Positions 1 to 5,873 of a stretch of DNA of 10,775 bases are shown here, piece after piece. Under the pieces are notes generated by a model. That model was not told where the DNA came from. It made no database searches and saw only the letters and a program-made list of their open reading frames with translations. The stretch is from an uncultured Rhodocyclaceae bacterium. GTDB taxonomy: Bacteria; Pseudomonadota; Gammaproteobacteria; Burkholderiales; Rhodocyclaceae. The translations under genes were made by a program, and so were the position numbers. Every line of letters starts with the position of its first letter. Position 1 is the stretch's first letter. The stretch is taken from NCBI GenBank assembly GCA_900549295.1, contig URNG01000104.1, positions 1-10,775 on the forward strand. Direction: 5' to 3'.

Positions 1-54
1 AATCGTCCCTACATTCACGTGCGGTTTCGTACGCTCGAATTTTTCCTTAGCCAT
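1..54 (-). CDS. tuf: Elongation factor Tu, N-terminal 18 codons (cut by window edge)
   Basis: The minus strand from 54 to 1 reads MAKEKFERTKPHVNVGTI, the nearly invariant start of bacterial EF-Tu, just before the GHVDHGKT P-loop that would lie outside the window. EF-Tu is the GTPase that delivers aminoacyl-tRNA to the ribosome in the cytoplasm. The gene follows tRNA-Thr by 53 AT-rich bases and has an AAGGA Shine-Dalgarno just upstream of the ATG. It is probably co-transcribed with the three tRNAs to its right, as in the classic thrU-tyrU-glyT-thrT-tufB arrangement. Only the first 18 residues are seen, so integrity of the rest cannot be judged. Confidence 0.96.
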   Translation of the reverse strand, partial: MAKEKFERTKPHVNVGTI

Positions 55-107
55 TCCAGTTCCTTAAATAATCAAATAAATCAAAAATCCAGAAGCAAGC
101 TAATCGG

Positions 108-182
<75 letters not shown>

Positions 183-212
183 GCACCTTCAAACTCCAGC
201 CGTACCGCACCG

Positions 213-286
213 TGGAGCGGGTGAAGGGAATCGAACCCTCGTCTTAAGCTTGGAAGGCTTCAGCTCTACCATTGAGCTACACCCGC
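213..286 (-). tRNA. tRNA-Gly (anticodon TCC)
   Basis: A 74-nt minus-strand cloverleaf. The acceptor stem GCGGGTG pairs with CACCCGC, followed by TCCA, so CCA is encoded at the 3' end. The anticodon loop CTTCCAA gives TCC, reading GGA/GGG. The D-arm GTAGCTCAATGGTAGAGC and the T-loop GGTTCGATTCC are canonical. It lies 30 nt from tRNA-Thr and 47 nt from tRNA-Tyr, consistent with one transcript. Confidence 0.97.
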
Positions 287-333
287 TTACCGCTTAACTC
301 CACCACGCAGCACAAGCCGCTACAGCATCAATC

Positions 334-418
334 TGGTGGAGGGAGAAGGATTCGAACCTTCGAAGGCTGAGCCGACAGATTTACAGTCTGTTCCCGTTGA
401 CCGCTTGGGTATCCCTCC
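334..418 (-). tRNA. tRNA-Tyr (anticodon GTA)
   Basis: An 85-nt class II tRNA with a long variable arm on the minus strand. The acceptor GGAGGGA pairs with TCCCTCC and the 3' ACCA is encoded. The anticodon loop contains CTGTAAA, so the anticodon is GTA. The extended variable arm (GTCGGCTCAGCCTTC region) is as expected for Tyr. It is the first gene of the tRNA-tuf transcript and begins about 14 bases after the promoter -10 box. Confidence 0.97.
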
Positions 419-431
419 GGGAGAAACCGGG

Positions 432-460
432 ATTATCCAGAGCGATTTACAGACTGTCAA
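432..460 (-). promoter_or_regulatory. Strong sigma70 promoter of the tRNA-Tyr-Gly-Thr-tuf operon
   Basis: On the minus strand a perfect TTGACA (455-460) is followed after exactly 17 bases by GATAAT (432-437), which differs from TATAAT by one base. Transcription would start near 425, about 7 bases before mature tRNA-Tyr. The bases just after the -10 are G/C-rich (CCCGG). In stable-RNA promoters such a discriminator is known to go with stringent (ppGpp) control, so that regulation is an inference here. Confidence 0.85.
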
Positions 461-483
461 CAGGGTCGCAGCCTGATTTGCAC

Positions 484-512
484 AAAAAAACCGGGCAGCG
501 CCCGGTTTTTTT
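484..512 (-). terminator. Rho-independent terminator after the cytochrome c gene
   Basis: CCGGGC (491-496) and GCCCGG (500-505) form a perfect 6-bp stem with a 3-base loop. The stem is flanked by seven A on the left and seven T on the right. On the minus strand it lies 13 bases past the cytochrome stop codon and is followed by a seven-T run, so it ends that transcript and shields the tRNA promoter. The symmetric A/T flanks would also let it work in the plus direction. Confidence 0.92.
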
Positions 513-525
513 GCGACGGCCTGGA

Positions 526-834
526 TCACTTCATTCCCATGACCCAAGTTGCCAGTTTCTTGGCTTCGTCTTCGGTGACGTTGTTGGGAGGCATCGGGAT
601 CTGGCCCCAGTTGCCCTTGCCGCCGGACTTGATCTTGGCAGCCAGGGTAGCGACCGCGCCCTTGTCCGCCTTGTACTTGGCGGCAACGTCCTTGTAGGCC
701 GGGCCGACCAGTTTCTTGTCCACCGCATGGCAGGTCATGCAGTTCTTGGCCTTGGCCAGGGCTTCGTCAGCCTGGGCCTGGCCTGCAACGATAACGCCGG
801 CAGCAGCCATGAGGGCAATATAAGCAGCTTTCAT
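526..834 (-). CDS. Periplasmic cytochrome c551/c552 (class I, small)
   Basis: A 102-residue protein with a Sec signal peptide (residues 1-22, cleaved after AQA) and one haem-c site CMTCH at residues 32-36, where C32 and C35 bind the haem covalently and H36 is the proximal ligand. M81 in IPMPPN is the expected distal ligand. The mature size of about 80 residues and the K-rich, GPAY-containing fold match the Pseudomonas c551/Nitrosomonas c552 family. These proteins carry electrons in the periplasm to terminal oxidases, nitrite reductase or peroxidases. A GGAG Shine-Dalgarno (843-846) lies 8 bases before the ATG. The gene stands alone between two terminators. Its specific redox partner cannot be read from the sequence. 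Confidence 0.93.
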   Translation of the reverse strand: MKAAYIALMAAAGVIVAGQAQADEALAKAKNCMTCHAVDKKLVGPAYKDVAAKYKADKGAVATLAAKIKSGGKGNWGQIPMPPNNVTEDEAKKLATWVMGMK

Positions 835-895
835 TTTTCTCGCTCCATTTTTAGTGATTAACGCTTCGATAGCCTGACGACACTATCTGGGGCGG

Positions 896-923
896 ATCAT
901 ACGTCCGCAGCCGGCGACGACAA
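896..923 (-). promoter_or_regulatory. Candidate promoter of the cytochrome c gene
   Basis: On the minus strand TATGAT (896-901, 5/6 match to -10) is preceded after 16 bases by TTGTCG (918-923, 4/6 match to -35). It sits between the ilvD terminator and the cytochrome start, giving a leader of about 55 bases. The terminator on one side means the gene needs its own promoter. The exact boxes are a moderate match only. Confidence 0.4.
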
Positions 924-935
924 ACGATCAAATGC

Positions 936-967
936 AACAAAAAATTTCCGGAGGTTTTCGCCTCCGG
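936..967 (-). terminator. Rho-independent terminator of ilvD
   Basis: CCGGAGG (948-954) and CCTCCGG (961-967) form a perfect 7-bp stem with a 6-base loop. On the minus strand this is followed by a T-rich run (plus-strand CAACAAAAAATTT at 936-947). It lies about 43 bases beyond the ilvD stop codon, so ilvD ends here and is not co-transcribed with the cytochrome gene. Confidence 0.88.
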
Positions 968-1010
968 GCCGAATGATACCGGCTGACAGGCAAAAATCCG
1001 AGCCTTTTAC

Positions 1011-2867
1011 TCAGGAACGGCGCTGGATTTGTCGCACATCGCGCACTGCGCCCTTGTCGGCGGAGGTCGTCATCAGGGCGTAGGCCTGTAGCGCGGCGGA
1101 TACGGTGCGTTGCCGACTCTCCGGCTGCCAGGCGGCTTCGCCCTTCGCATCCATCGCCGCGCGCCGCGCCGCCAGTGTTTGCTCGTCCACCGCAAGATGG
1201 ATGCGCCGCCCCGGAATGTCGATCTCGATGCGGTCGCCCTCTTCCACCAGACCGATCGCGCCGCCGTCCGCCGCTTCCGGCGAGGCGTGGCCGATCGAAA
1301 GCCCCGATGTGCCGCCGGAAAAACGCCCGTCGGTGAGCAGCGCGCATTCCTTGCCCAGGCCCATCGATTTCAGATAGGAGGTGGGATACAGCATTTCCTG
1401 CATGCCCGGCCCGCCCTTCGGGCCTTCGTAGCGAATCACCACCACGTCGCCGGCCACGACCTTGCCGCCGAGAATGGCTTCCACCGCCGTATCCTGGCTC
1501 TCGAACACGCGCGCCCGACCGGCGAATTTCCAGATCGACTCATCGACGCCCGCCGTTTTGACGATGCAGCCGTCCTCCGCGATATTGCCGTACAGCACGG
1601 CCAGCCCGCCGTCCTGCGAATAGGCATGGGCCTGATCGCGGATGCAGCCACCGGCGCGGTCGGTATCCAGTTCCGGGTAGCGCGCGCTCTGGGAAAAAGC
1701 CGTCTGCGTCGGGATGCCGCCCGGCGCGGCGCGGAAGAATTCGACGACTTCCGGCGCAACATCCTGTTTCACATCGTAGGCGGCGATTGCCTCGCCCAGG
1801 GTGCGCGCATGCACGGTCGCCACCGAGGTATCCAGTTTGCCGGCGCGCGCCAGTTCGGCCAGGATGCCCATGATGCCGCCAGCGCGGTGCACGTCCTCGA
1901 TGTGGTAATCCTGAGTGGCCGGCGCCACCTTCGCCAGACAGGGCGTGCGGCGCGAAATGCGGTCGATGTCGGCCATCGTGAAATCCACCTCGGCCTCGCG
2001 CGCCGCCGCCAGCAGGTGCAGCACGGTGTTGGTCGAGCCGCCCATCGCCACGTCCAGCGTCATGGCGTTCTCGAACGCCGCTTTGGGCGCGATGCTGCGC
2101 GGCAGCACGCTGGCGTCGTCCTGCTCGTAATAGCGCCGGCACACTTCGACGATCTGCCGCCCGGCGCGCAGGAAAAGCTGCTTGCGGTCGGCGTGCGTCG
2201 CCACCACGGTGCCGTTGCCGGGCAGCGACAGACCGAGCGCTTCGGTCAGGCAGTTCATCGAATTGGCGGTGAACATGCCGGAACAGGAGCCGCAGGTCGG
2301 ACAGGCGGAACGCTCGAATTCATCCACCTCGGCATCGGAACATGCGCTATCGCCCGCCTTGATCATGGCGTCGATCAGATCGACGGCGATGGTCTTGCCC
2401 TCCCACTTCACCTTGCCCGCTTCCATCGGCCCGCCGGACACGAAAATCGCCGGAATGTTGAGCCGCATCGCCGCCATCAGCATCCCCGGCGTGATCTTGT
2501 CGCAATTGGAGATGCACACCATAGCGTCCGCACAATGCGCGTTGACCATGTATTCCACCGAATCGGCGATCAGATCGCGCGAAGGCAGCGAATACAGCAT
2601 GCCGCTGTGGCCCATGGCGATGCCGTCGTCGATGGCAATGGTGTTGAATTCCTTGGCAATGCCGCCCGCCGCTTCGATCTCGCGCGCCACCAGTTGCCCC
2701 ATGTCCTTCAGGTGCACGTGGCCCGGCACGAACTGGGTGAAGCTATTGACCACGGCGATGATCGGCTTGCCGAAATCGCCGTCCTTCATGCCGGTGGCGC
2801 GCCACAGCGCGCGCGCGCCGGCCATGTTGCGGCCGTGGGTGGAAGTGCGGGAACGGTATTGAGGCAT
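1011..2867 (-). CDS. ilvD: Dihydroxy-acid dehydratase
   Basis: This 618-residue cytoplasmic enzyme dehydrates 2,3-dihydroxy-isovalerate and 2,3-dihydroxy-3-methylvalerate to the 2-keto acids that precede valine, leucine and isoleucine. The length matches the long E. coli-type IlvD (616 aa). Fe-S and Mg site residues are in place: D81 in AIDDGIAMGHSGM, C122 and K124 in SNCDKITPGM, and C195 in CPTCGSCSGMFTANSM. The C-terminal part carries the usual LTDGRFSGGTSG segment. The ATG has a GGAG Shine-Dalgarno (2875-2878) 7 bases upstream. The gene is single, divergent from lgt, and ends at its own terminator. No leader peptide or attenuator is evident in the short upstream region. Nothing appears broken. 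Confidence 0.97.
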   Translation of the reverse strand: MPQYRSRTSTHGRNMAGARALWRATGMKDGDFGKPIIAVVNSFTQFVPGHVHLKDMGQLVAREIEAAGGIAKEFNTIAIDDGIAMGHSGMLYSLPSRDLIADSVEYMVNAHCADAMVCISNCDKITPGMLMAAMRLNIPAIFVSGGPMEAGKVKWEGKTIAVDLIDAMIKAGDSACSDAEVDEFERSACPTCGSCSGMFTANSMNCLTEALGLSLPGNGTVVATHADRKQLFLRAGRQIVEVCRRYYEQDDASVLPRSIAPKAAFENAMTLDVAMGGSTNTVLHLLAAAREAEVDFTMADIDRISRRTPCLAKVAPATQDYHIEDVHRAGGIMGILAELARAGKLDTSVATVHARTLGEAIAAYDVKQDVAPEVVEFFRAAPGGIPTQTAFSQSARYPELDTDRAGGCIRDQAHAYSQDGGLAVLYGNIAEDGCIVKTAGVDESIWKFAGRARVFESQDTAVEAILGGKVVAGDVVVIRYEGPKGGPGMQEMLYPTSYLKSMGLGKECALLTDGRFSGGTSGLSIGHASPEAADGGAIGLVEEGDRIEIDIPGRRIHLAVDEQTLAARRAAMDAKGEAAWQPESRQRTVSAALQAYALMTTSADKGAVRDVRQIQRRS

Positions 2868-2932
2868 TCGCTATCTCCAGATGAACGGGCGAGAAAAGCC
2901 CGGCAATCGTGAGTCGATCCGGGCGGGGTCGA

Positions 2933-2938
2933 TATAAT
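2933..2938 (+). promoter_or_regulatory. Consensus -10 box for lgt in the ilvD-lgt divergent region
   Basis: A perfect TATAAT lies about 30 bases before the lgt ATG, which would give a leader of roughly 24 bases. No convincing TTGACA-like -35 is present 16-18 bases upstream (the region reads TGAGTCG). The surrounding GATATAATC is nearly its own reverse complement (GATTATATC), so the same AT-rich island may also melt for the divergent ilvD promoter. Assignment to lgt rests on the -10 box and its spacing alone. Confidence 0.5.
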
Positions 2939-2968
2939 CGGGAGATTCTAGCCCAAAGCCCTTCGACC

Positions 2969-3766
2969 ATGCTGCTCCACCCGCAGTTCGACCCCGTCGC
3001 CTTTTCCCTCGGCCCACTTTCCGTGCACTGGTACGGCCTGATGTATCTGGTCGCTTTCGCCCAGTTCATCGCCCTGGGCCGGCTGCGCATCCGCCGCCAC
3101 CTCGCCCCGGTGAATGCCGAGCAACTGGACGACCTCCTCTTTTACGGCGTGCTCGGCGTGATCCTCGGCGGACGCCTCGGGCAGGTACTGTTTTACGAAC
3201 CCGCCTACTATTTCGCGCACCCGCTGGAAATCCTCGCCGTATGGAAGGGCGGCATGAGCTTTCACGGCGGCTTTCTCGGCGTGCTCGTCGCCATGACCCT
3301 GTGGGCGCGCAAGACCGGCCTGAGCTGGCTGACCGTCACTGACTTCATCGCCCCCCTGGTACCGCTCGGGCTGGCCGCCGGACGCGTCGGCAACTTCATC
3401 AACGGCGAACTGTGGGGACGGCTGGCTGACTCCGACCTGCCTTGGGCCATGGCCTTTCCGCAATCCGGCAGCCTGGAGCCGCGCCACCCCTCGCAGCTCT
3501 ACCACGTCGGTCTGGAAGGCTTCGCACTCTTCGCCCTGCTGTGGTGGTGGTCGGCCCGCCCCCGGCCACGCGGCGCCACCTCCGGCCTGTTCCTGATCGG
3601 CTACGGCATCTGCCGCTTCCTCACCGAATTCTTCCGCGAACCGGACGCCGGCATCTTCGGCCAGTCCTACATCATCAGCATGGGGCAATGGCTGTCGCTG
3701 CCGATGGTGCTGGCGGGCGTTGCCCTGTTTGTCTGGGCTTGCCGGAAGCAAACGGGCCAGCCTTGA
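2969..3766 (+). CDS. lgt: Phosphatidylglycerol--prolipoprotein diacylglyceryl transferase
   Basis: Lgt moves the diacylglyceryl group from phosphatidylglycerol onto the lipobox cysteine of prolipoproteins in the inner membrane, the first step of lipoprotein maturation. From the ATG at 2969 the protein has 265 residues, normal for the family. It shows several hydrophobic helices, the SFHGG motif (H99), the signature GRVGNFINGELWGR (residues 138-151, R139), HPSQLY (173-178) and CRFLTEFFREPD with R217. The frame is open upstream to 2909, but the 20 extra residues are not Lgt-like and would start within the likely promoter, so 2969 is preferred. The Shine-Dalgarno is weak. The two lipoprotein genes in this window would be clients of this enzyme, but the linkage may be chance. 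Confidence 0.96.
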   Translation: MLLHPQFDPVAFSLGPLSVHWYGLMYLVAFAQFIALGRLRIRRHLAPVNAEQLDDLLFYGVLGVILGGRLGQVLFYEPAYYFAHPLEILAVWKGGMSFHGGFLGVLVAMTLWARKTGLSWLTVTDFIAPLVPLGLAAGRVGNFINGELWGRLADSDLPWAMAFPQSGSLEPRHPSQLYHVGLEGFALFALLWWWSARPRPRGATSGLFLIGYGICRFLTEFFREPDAGIFGQSYIISMGQWLSLPMVLAGVALFVWACRKQTGQP

Positions 3767-3800
3767 CAACTGGATCGGCATACCACGCCGCAAAGCCGCG

Positions 3801-3852
3801 AACGCTGGAATAGCGTTGTCCTCCTGCCAGAGACTTACGGCAATCTGCCGTA
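3801..3852 (+). other. Two small hairpins downstream of lgt
   Basis: AACGCT (3801-3806) pairs with AGCGTT (3812-3817) around GGAAT, and TACGGCA (3836-3842) pairs with TGCCGTA (3846-3852) around ATC. Both stems are perfect but neither is followed by a T run, so they are not standard Rho-independent terminators. They may protect the lgt 3' end or do nothing. Confidence 0.4.
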
Positions 3853-3875
3853 CGCACCAACGACTGGCCAGAAGG

Positions 3876-3909
3876 AAAAAATAAGCGCCGGGGCAACTCC
3901 CCCGACGCT
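3876..3909 (-). terminator. Rho-independent terminator of the first DUF2846 lipoprotein gene
   Basis: AGCG-C-CGGGG (3884-3893) pairs with CCCCG-A-CGCT (3900-3909), a 9-bp stem with one internal mismatch and a 6-base loop. On the minus strand the hairpin is followed by TTATTTTTT. It lies about 27 bases past the lipoprotein stop and appears to close the whole leftward accessory transcription unit. No comparable terminator follows the second lipoprotein copy. Confidence 0.82.
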
Positions 3910-3935
3910 CACCAAAACGAGCATTCAGTCCCGCC

Positions 3936-4400
3936 TCAATGTTCGGCGCTGCACTTTCCGGTCAAGGCCATCTCCAAGTCCGCGATGTCCGCCTTGCCCT
4001 TTTCTTCCGAAACCTGCTCCAGATCGGCGCCACCGACGAAAGCGCCCAGCTTGATGAATTGCCGGAAGAAATAATTCTTCCCCGCCTCAAGCATCAACTC
4101 CAAGGCGTTTGGAGAAAATTCGGATTCGGTTTCGATCCTGTGTTTCTCTCCGCCCTTGACCTGCGTGTAGAAAAAGATGTTCGGCGCACTCTCGCCAATA
4201 CATTTGCCGTCAATCCACAGGTCTTTCTTGAGATGCTTACCTATAAGGCTATTGCGATAAATGTAAACCCCCGCCTTGCCCTCGCCCGGCGTTTCAAAGC
4301 GCTTGGCTTTCTCCGAGACTTCCGGCGAAGCCATGTCGACAGAAGCGCAGCCGGTAATCAGCAAGGTGGCTGCAAGGGCCAGGGGTACAAATTTGTTCAT
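3936..4400 (-). CDS. DUF2846-family lipoprotein, copy 1
   Basis: A 154-residue predicted lipoprotein. The N-terminus has a short charged start, a hydrophobic stretch and the lipobox LITGCAS with the acylated cysteine at residue 18. No Asp follows the Cys, so outer-membrane localisation is likely. Residues about 40-140 match my knowledge of DUF2846: an AGVYIYRN strand, a WIDGKCIGE turn, and a FIKLGAFVGGADLEQVSEE segment. The molecular function of DUF2846 is unknown. An AAGGA Shine-Dalgarno lies 7-8 bases before the ATG. It is the last gene of the accessory region before a terminator and has a near-identical twin at 6551-7015. Confidence 0.9.
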   Translation of the reverse strand: MNKFVPLALAATLLITGCASVDMASPEVSEKAKRFETPGEGKAGVYIYRNSLIGKHLKKDLWIDGKCIGESAPNIFFYTQVKGGEKHRIETESEFSPNALELMLEAGKNYFFRQFIKLGAFVGGADLEQVSEEKGKADIADLEMALTGKCSAEH

Positions 4401-4418
4401 GAAATTTCCTTTCAGTTA
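3941..4418 (-). repeat. Direct repeat A, copy 1 (DUF2846 gene plus its Shine-Dalgarno)
   Basis: This segment aligns without any gap to 6556-7033 at a constant offset of 2615 bases. It covers the lipoprotein gene and the first 18 bases upstream, including the Shine-Dalgarno. Similarity stops abruptly on both sides, so only the gene with its ribosome binding site was duplicated, or the flanks were later replaced. Confidence 0.9.
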
Positions 4419-4449
4419 GAGGTGGGTTGGTAAAAATTTGAAGGGTTAT

Positions 4450-4806
4450 TTATAAAGGCAGGCCAATCAACCGCTGTGCGTACAGGCCATCGCCCAGGCG
4501 CTTTTGCGCGGCGTCCGGGTCGTAGCCCAAGCGTTCGAGCAGGTAGTTCGAACTCAGGAAGGATTTGAGATTGGTCAGCGCCGGGTTCGTCTCCACCAGA
4601 TAGCGGTGGCTGCTCGACGTCTGGAACAGACCGTTCCCGACACCGGGCAGCACCGCATCTGATACCTCCACCCGCTGCTGGCTCGTATCCGGCAGACTCT
4701 GGCCTTGCTGGGTGATTTTGATGAACGGGCCAGGAACCGGAATGTGCGCCAGCGCGGGAGCGGCTGAATTCAGGATCAGCGTGCAGATCACTCCAGATAG
4801 CGGCAC
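4450..4806 (-). pseudogene. Detached fragment of an FHA/CdiA-type exoprotein core
   Basis: The frame encodes 118 residues, opening at a GTG. Residues about 60-110 contain RYLVETNPALTNLKSFLSS, then NYLLERLGYD and KRLGDGLYAQRLI. This is the recognisable segment of large haemagglutinin/CdiA proteins (usual form YLVETDPRF...SSDYLL...QKRLGDGFYEQ) that normally lies inside a protein of thousands of residues. Family similarity stops at RLI and a TAA follows four codons later; upstream there is a TGA 24 bases before the GTG. No Shine-Dalgarno is seen. The first 21 residues are hydrophobic and end in APALA, resembling a signal peptide, so a secreted short product is possible but unproven. Most likely it is a recombination remnant of a second fha gene. 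Confidence 0.75.
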
Positions 4807-4848
4807 GGTGGAACAGGCGGCATCGGGTCACATCCATGGACCTACGCC

Positions 4849-5115
4849 TCATTGCCTATTGGATGAGGCAGTGGAATCTTGTTCACTATTTTCAGCACCA
4901 ACAGTTTCTTTATAGCTTTCTTTTGCTTTGCGCCAACCAAGGGGGTCATTGGTAAATGCCTGAAGATTTAGGGTAGCTGATTGAAGAGCGACAGAGGCAA
5001 ATACCATCATTGACGTCCCAATCAGAGCACCACCTACGACAAGATAGAGGTGCAGCTCGAAATACAGGGGAGCAAAAGTCAGTACAGCACCTAAAACCCC
5101 CAATAAAATTGACAC
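4849..5115 (-). CDS. Small two-helix membrane protein, possible orphan immunity gene
   Basis: Not a family I recognise. From the GTG at 5115 it has 88 residues with two hydrophobic segments (about 2-18 and 24-48) and a polar, charged tail from residue 55. The frame stays open upstream to a TAA near 5157 without an ATG, adding roughly 13 residues (LFDKNGNLNSH), so the true start may be a non-standard codon there or the 5' end may be lost. No Shine-Dalgarno clearly supports the GTG, and an 8-bp hairpin abuts it. Base composition is low in G+C compared with the housekeeping genes. Its place among toxin-module remnants suggests an immunity role, which is inference. Confidence 0.5.
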   Translation of the reverse strand: MSILLGVLGAVLTFAPLYFELHLYLVVGGALIGTSMMVFASVALQSATLNLQAFTNDPLGWRKAKESYKETVGAENSEQDSTASSNRQ

Positions 5116-5135
5116 ATGGGAATTCAGATTCCCAT
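5116..5135. other. Perfect 8-bp hairpin at the start of the 88-residue gene
   Basis: ATGGGAAT (5116-5123) pairs with ATTCCCAT (5128-5135) around TCAG. On the plus strand it is followed by TTTTTAT, like a weak terminator, although no plus-strand gene ends here. On the minus strand it lies directly before the proposed GTG start, where it could hinder ribosome entry. It is the only notable structure in the AT-rich gap 5116-5193. Confidence 0.5.
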
Positions 5136-5193
5136 TTTTATCAAATAAATTAATTTATACCCCCTCACAGTTTGCCTTCATGATTCATTGAGT

Positions 5194-5583
5194 TCAGAAG
5201 CCAGGAGCAGGGCGCCAAGAAATATCTTCCGGTAAGTCTCTCCCCTCTAGAAAACAACAAAAAGCCTCAGAAATTTTATCAGCAATGAGCCACTCATCAG
5301 ACTGCATTGCTATTTCCCCCGCACGAAAAACCAGCAAAGTTCCATCCGGGAAAGCTTTATTTTTTTTACTGCCAAACGCCCGATACCTCTTCCCTGTATT
5401 TGAATCATAAAATTCCAACAGACAAGTCACTCCACCGCCAGCAACCTGTAGGTACGAACCTTGAGCATCTGTAATTGAGGCATAAGATGAAGGCCCGTAG
5501 CTTCGCAATGAGGAAACCATTTTTTTAACCATAGTTGGTTTGGGGTTTTCAACAGGGAGTTTCCCTTCACACTCTAATATCAT
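5194..5583 (-). CDS. Imm1-like orphan immunity protein candidate
   Basis: A 129-residue soluble protein with no signal peptide. The pattern NPKPTMVKKMVSSL, then SITDAQGSYLQVAGGG (residues 37-51), then LLEFYDSNTGKRYRAF and a C-terminal FLEGRDLPEDISWR resembles the Imm1-type immunity family found beside polymorphic toxins (usual features: NPTW near the start, GSYIQxAGG in the middle, WRD near the end). That match is from memory and is not certain. Immunity proteins bind and neutralise one specific toxin in the cytoplasm. No matching toxin lies upstream; instead 10 bases earlier ends a truncated copy of a different immunity gene. The GATGGGGGCTG stretch provides a Shine-Dalgarno. It is AT-richer than the housekeeping genes, which fits acquisition by transfer. 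Confidence 0.7.
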   Translation of the reverse strand: MILECEGKLPVENPKPTMVKKMVSSLRSYGPSSYASITDAQGSYLQVAGGGVTCLLEFYDSNTGKRYRAFGSKKNKAFPDGTLLVFRAGEIAMQSDEWLIADKISEAFCCFLEGRDLPEDISWRPAPGF

Positions 5584-5593
5584 TCAGCCCCCA

Positions 5594-5680
5594 TCAAGGC
5601 AAATAATCGGCCAGTCGGCTCATTCGCTCCGTCACCCGCGTCTCATGCGCTCTAAAGCGTTTCCAGAGCCTTGCAATCAT
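5594..5680 (-). pseudogene. Truncated copy of the two-helix membrane protein gene (28 codons)
   Basis: The ATG at 5680 opens a 28-codon frame whose first 20 residues (MIARLWKRFRAHETRVTERM) correspond to residues 1-20 of the 145-residue protein at 5874-6311. Similarity then breaks and eight unrelated codons lead to TGA. Both membrane segments are missing, so it cannot do the parent's job. The break marks where the Imm1-like module was joined. Confidence 0.8.
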
Positions 5681-5821
5681 GGTTTCTGCTCCTTCCCGTT
5701 ATCCAAGGGAATGAAGGATGGAATCCCCTCCCCACGATATGGGAAGCAGCCTCCCCTGCCAGCCCGGGAATTGCAGCCCAGAATTCAGGGTTGCGATACA
5801 TGACCATGGTAGGCGCCGGCC
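5621..5821 (-). repeat. Direct repeat B, copy 1 (toxin-tail fragment plus immunity start)
   Basis: This segment aligns with 6252-6450, with about 22 mismatches over 199 aligned bases and one 2-base gap. The offset is 631 at the left end and 629 at the right end, which places the extra two bases of this copy in a C/G-rich run near 5730-5740. The repeat spans the end of the fragment gene, the ATGA overlap and the first 20 codons of the membrane protein. Confidence 0.88.
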
Positions 5822-5843
5822 CAGAAGCAGGAATCACCAACAT
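5677..5843 (-). pseudogene. Displaced toxin-tail-like fragment, copy 1, frameshifted
   Basis: From the ATG at 5843 the frame reads MLVIPASGPAPTMVMYRNPE followed by FWAAIPGLAGEAASHIVG, parallel to the copy at 6308-6436. Two extra bases after the HIVG codons then shift the frame, giving an unrelated tail that stops at 5652. Restoring the frame recovers IPSFIPLDNGKEQKP and a TGA at 5677-5679, overlapping the next ATG as in the intact copy. The frame is also open upstream to the TGA that ends the 145-residue gene. This arrangement, a headless C-terminal fragment before an immunity-like gene, resembles the displaced CdiA-CT modules known downstream of cdi loci. No toxin family is recognised. Confidence 0.7.
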
Positions 5844-5873
5844 GGGGTTTCCGAGCAGACGGTTGGTCGTGGG

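Noticed and set aside
377..460. Similarity between the tRNA-Tyr anticodon arm and the promoter spacer (GATTTACAG in both)
   Set aside because: Nine shared bases at this distance are too few to separate a partial duplication from chance.
1110..2912. A 600-codon open frame on the plus strand opposite ilvD
   Set aside because: It is an antisense shadow of a GC-rich gene. Its product is His/Arg-rich with no recognisable domain, and ilvD is complete and unambiguous on the other strand.
2909..2968. A longer lgt start at 2909 adding 20 residues
   Set aside because: The extra residues are Arg-rich and unlike Lgt N-termini, and the TATAAT promoter element would then lie inside the gene.
2948..3793. 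A 281-codon minus-strand open frame opposite lgt
   Set aside because: Lgt has all its signature motifs on the plus strand. The antisense frame has none and overlaps the promoter region.
3801..3852. Hairpins after lgt as intrinsic terminators
   Set aside because: The stems are perfect but no T run follows either, so terminator function is not supported.
3939..4433. Plus-strand open frames opposite both DUF2846 genes, similar to each other
   Set aside because: They are similar only because the genes beneath them are duplicated. The lipobox and conserved domain are on the minus strand, and changes between the copies conserve the minus-strand protein.
4412..4852. A 146-codon minus-strand frame overlapping the FHA fragment
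   Set aside because: The translation is Arg/Pro-rich without domain features. The alternative frame carries the FHA core motif.
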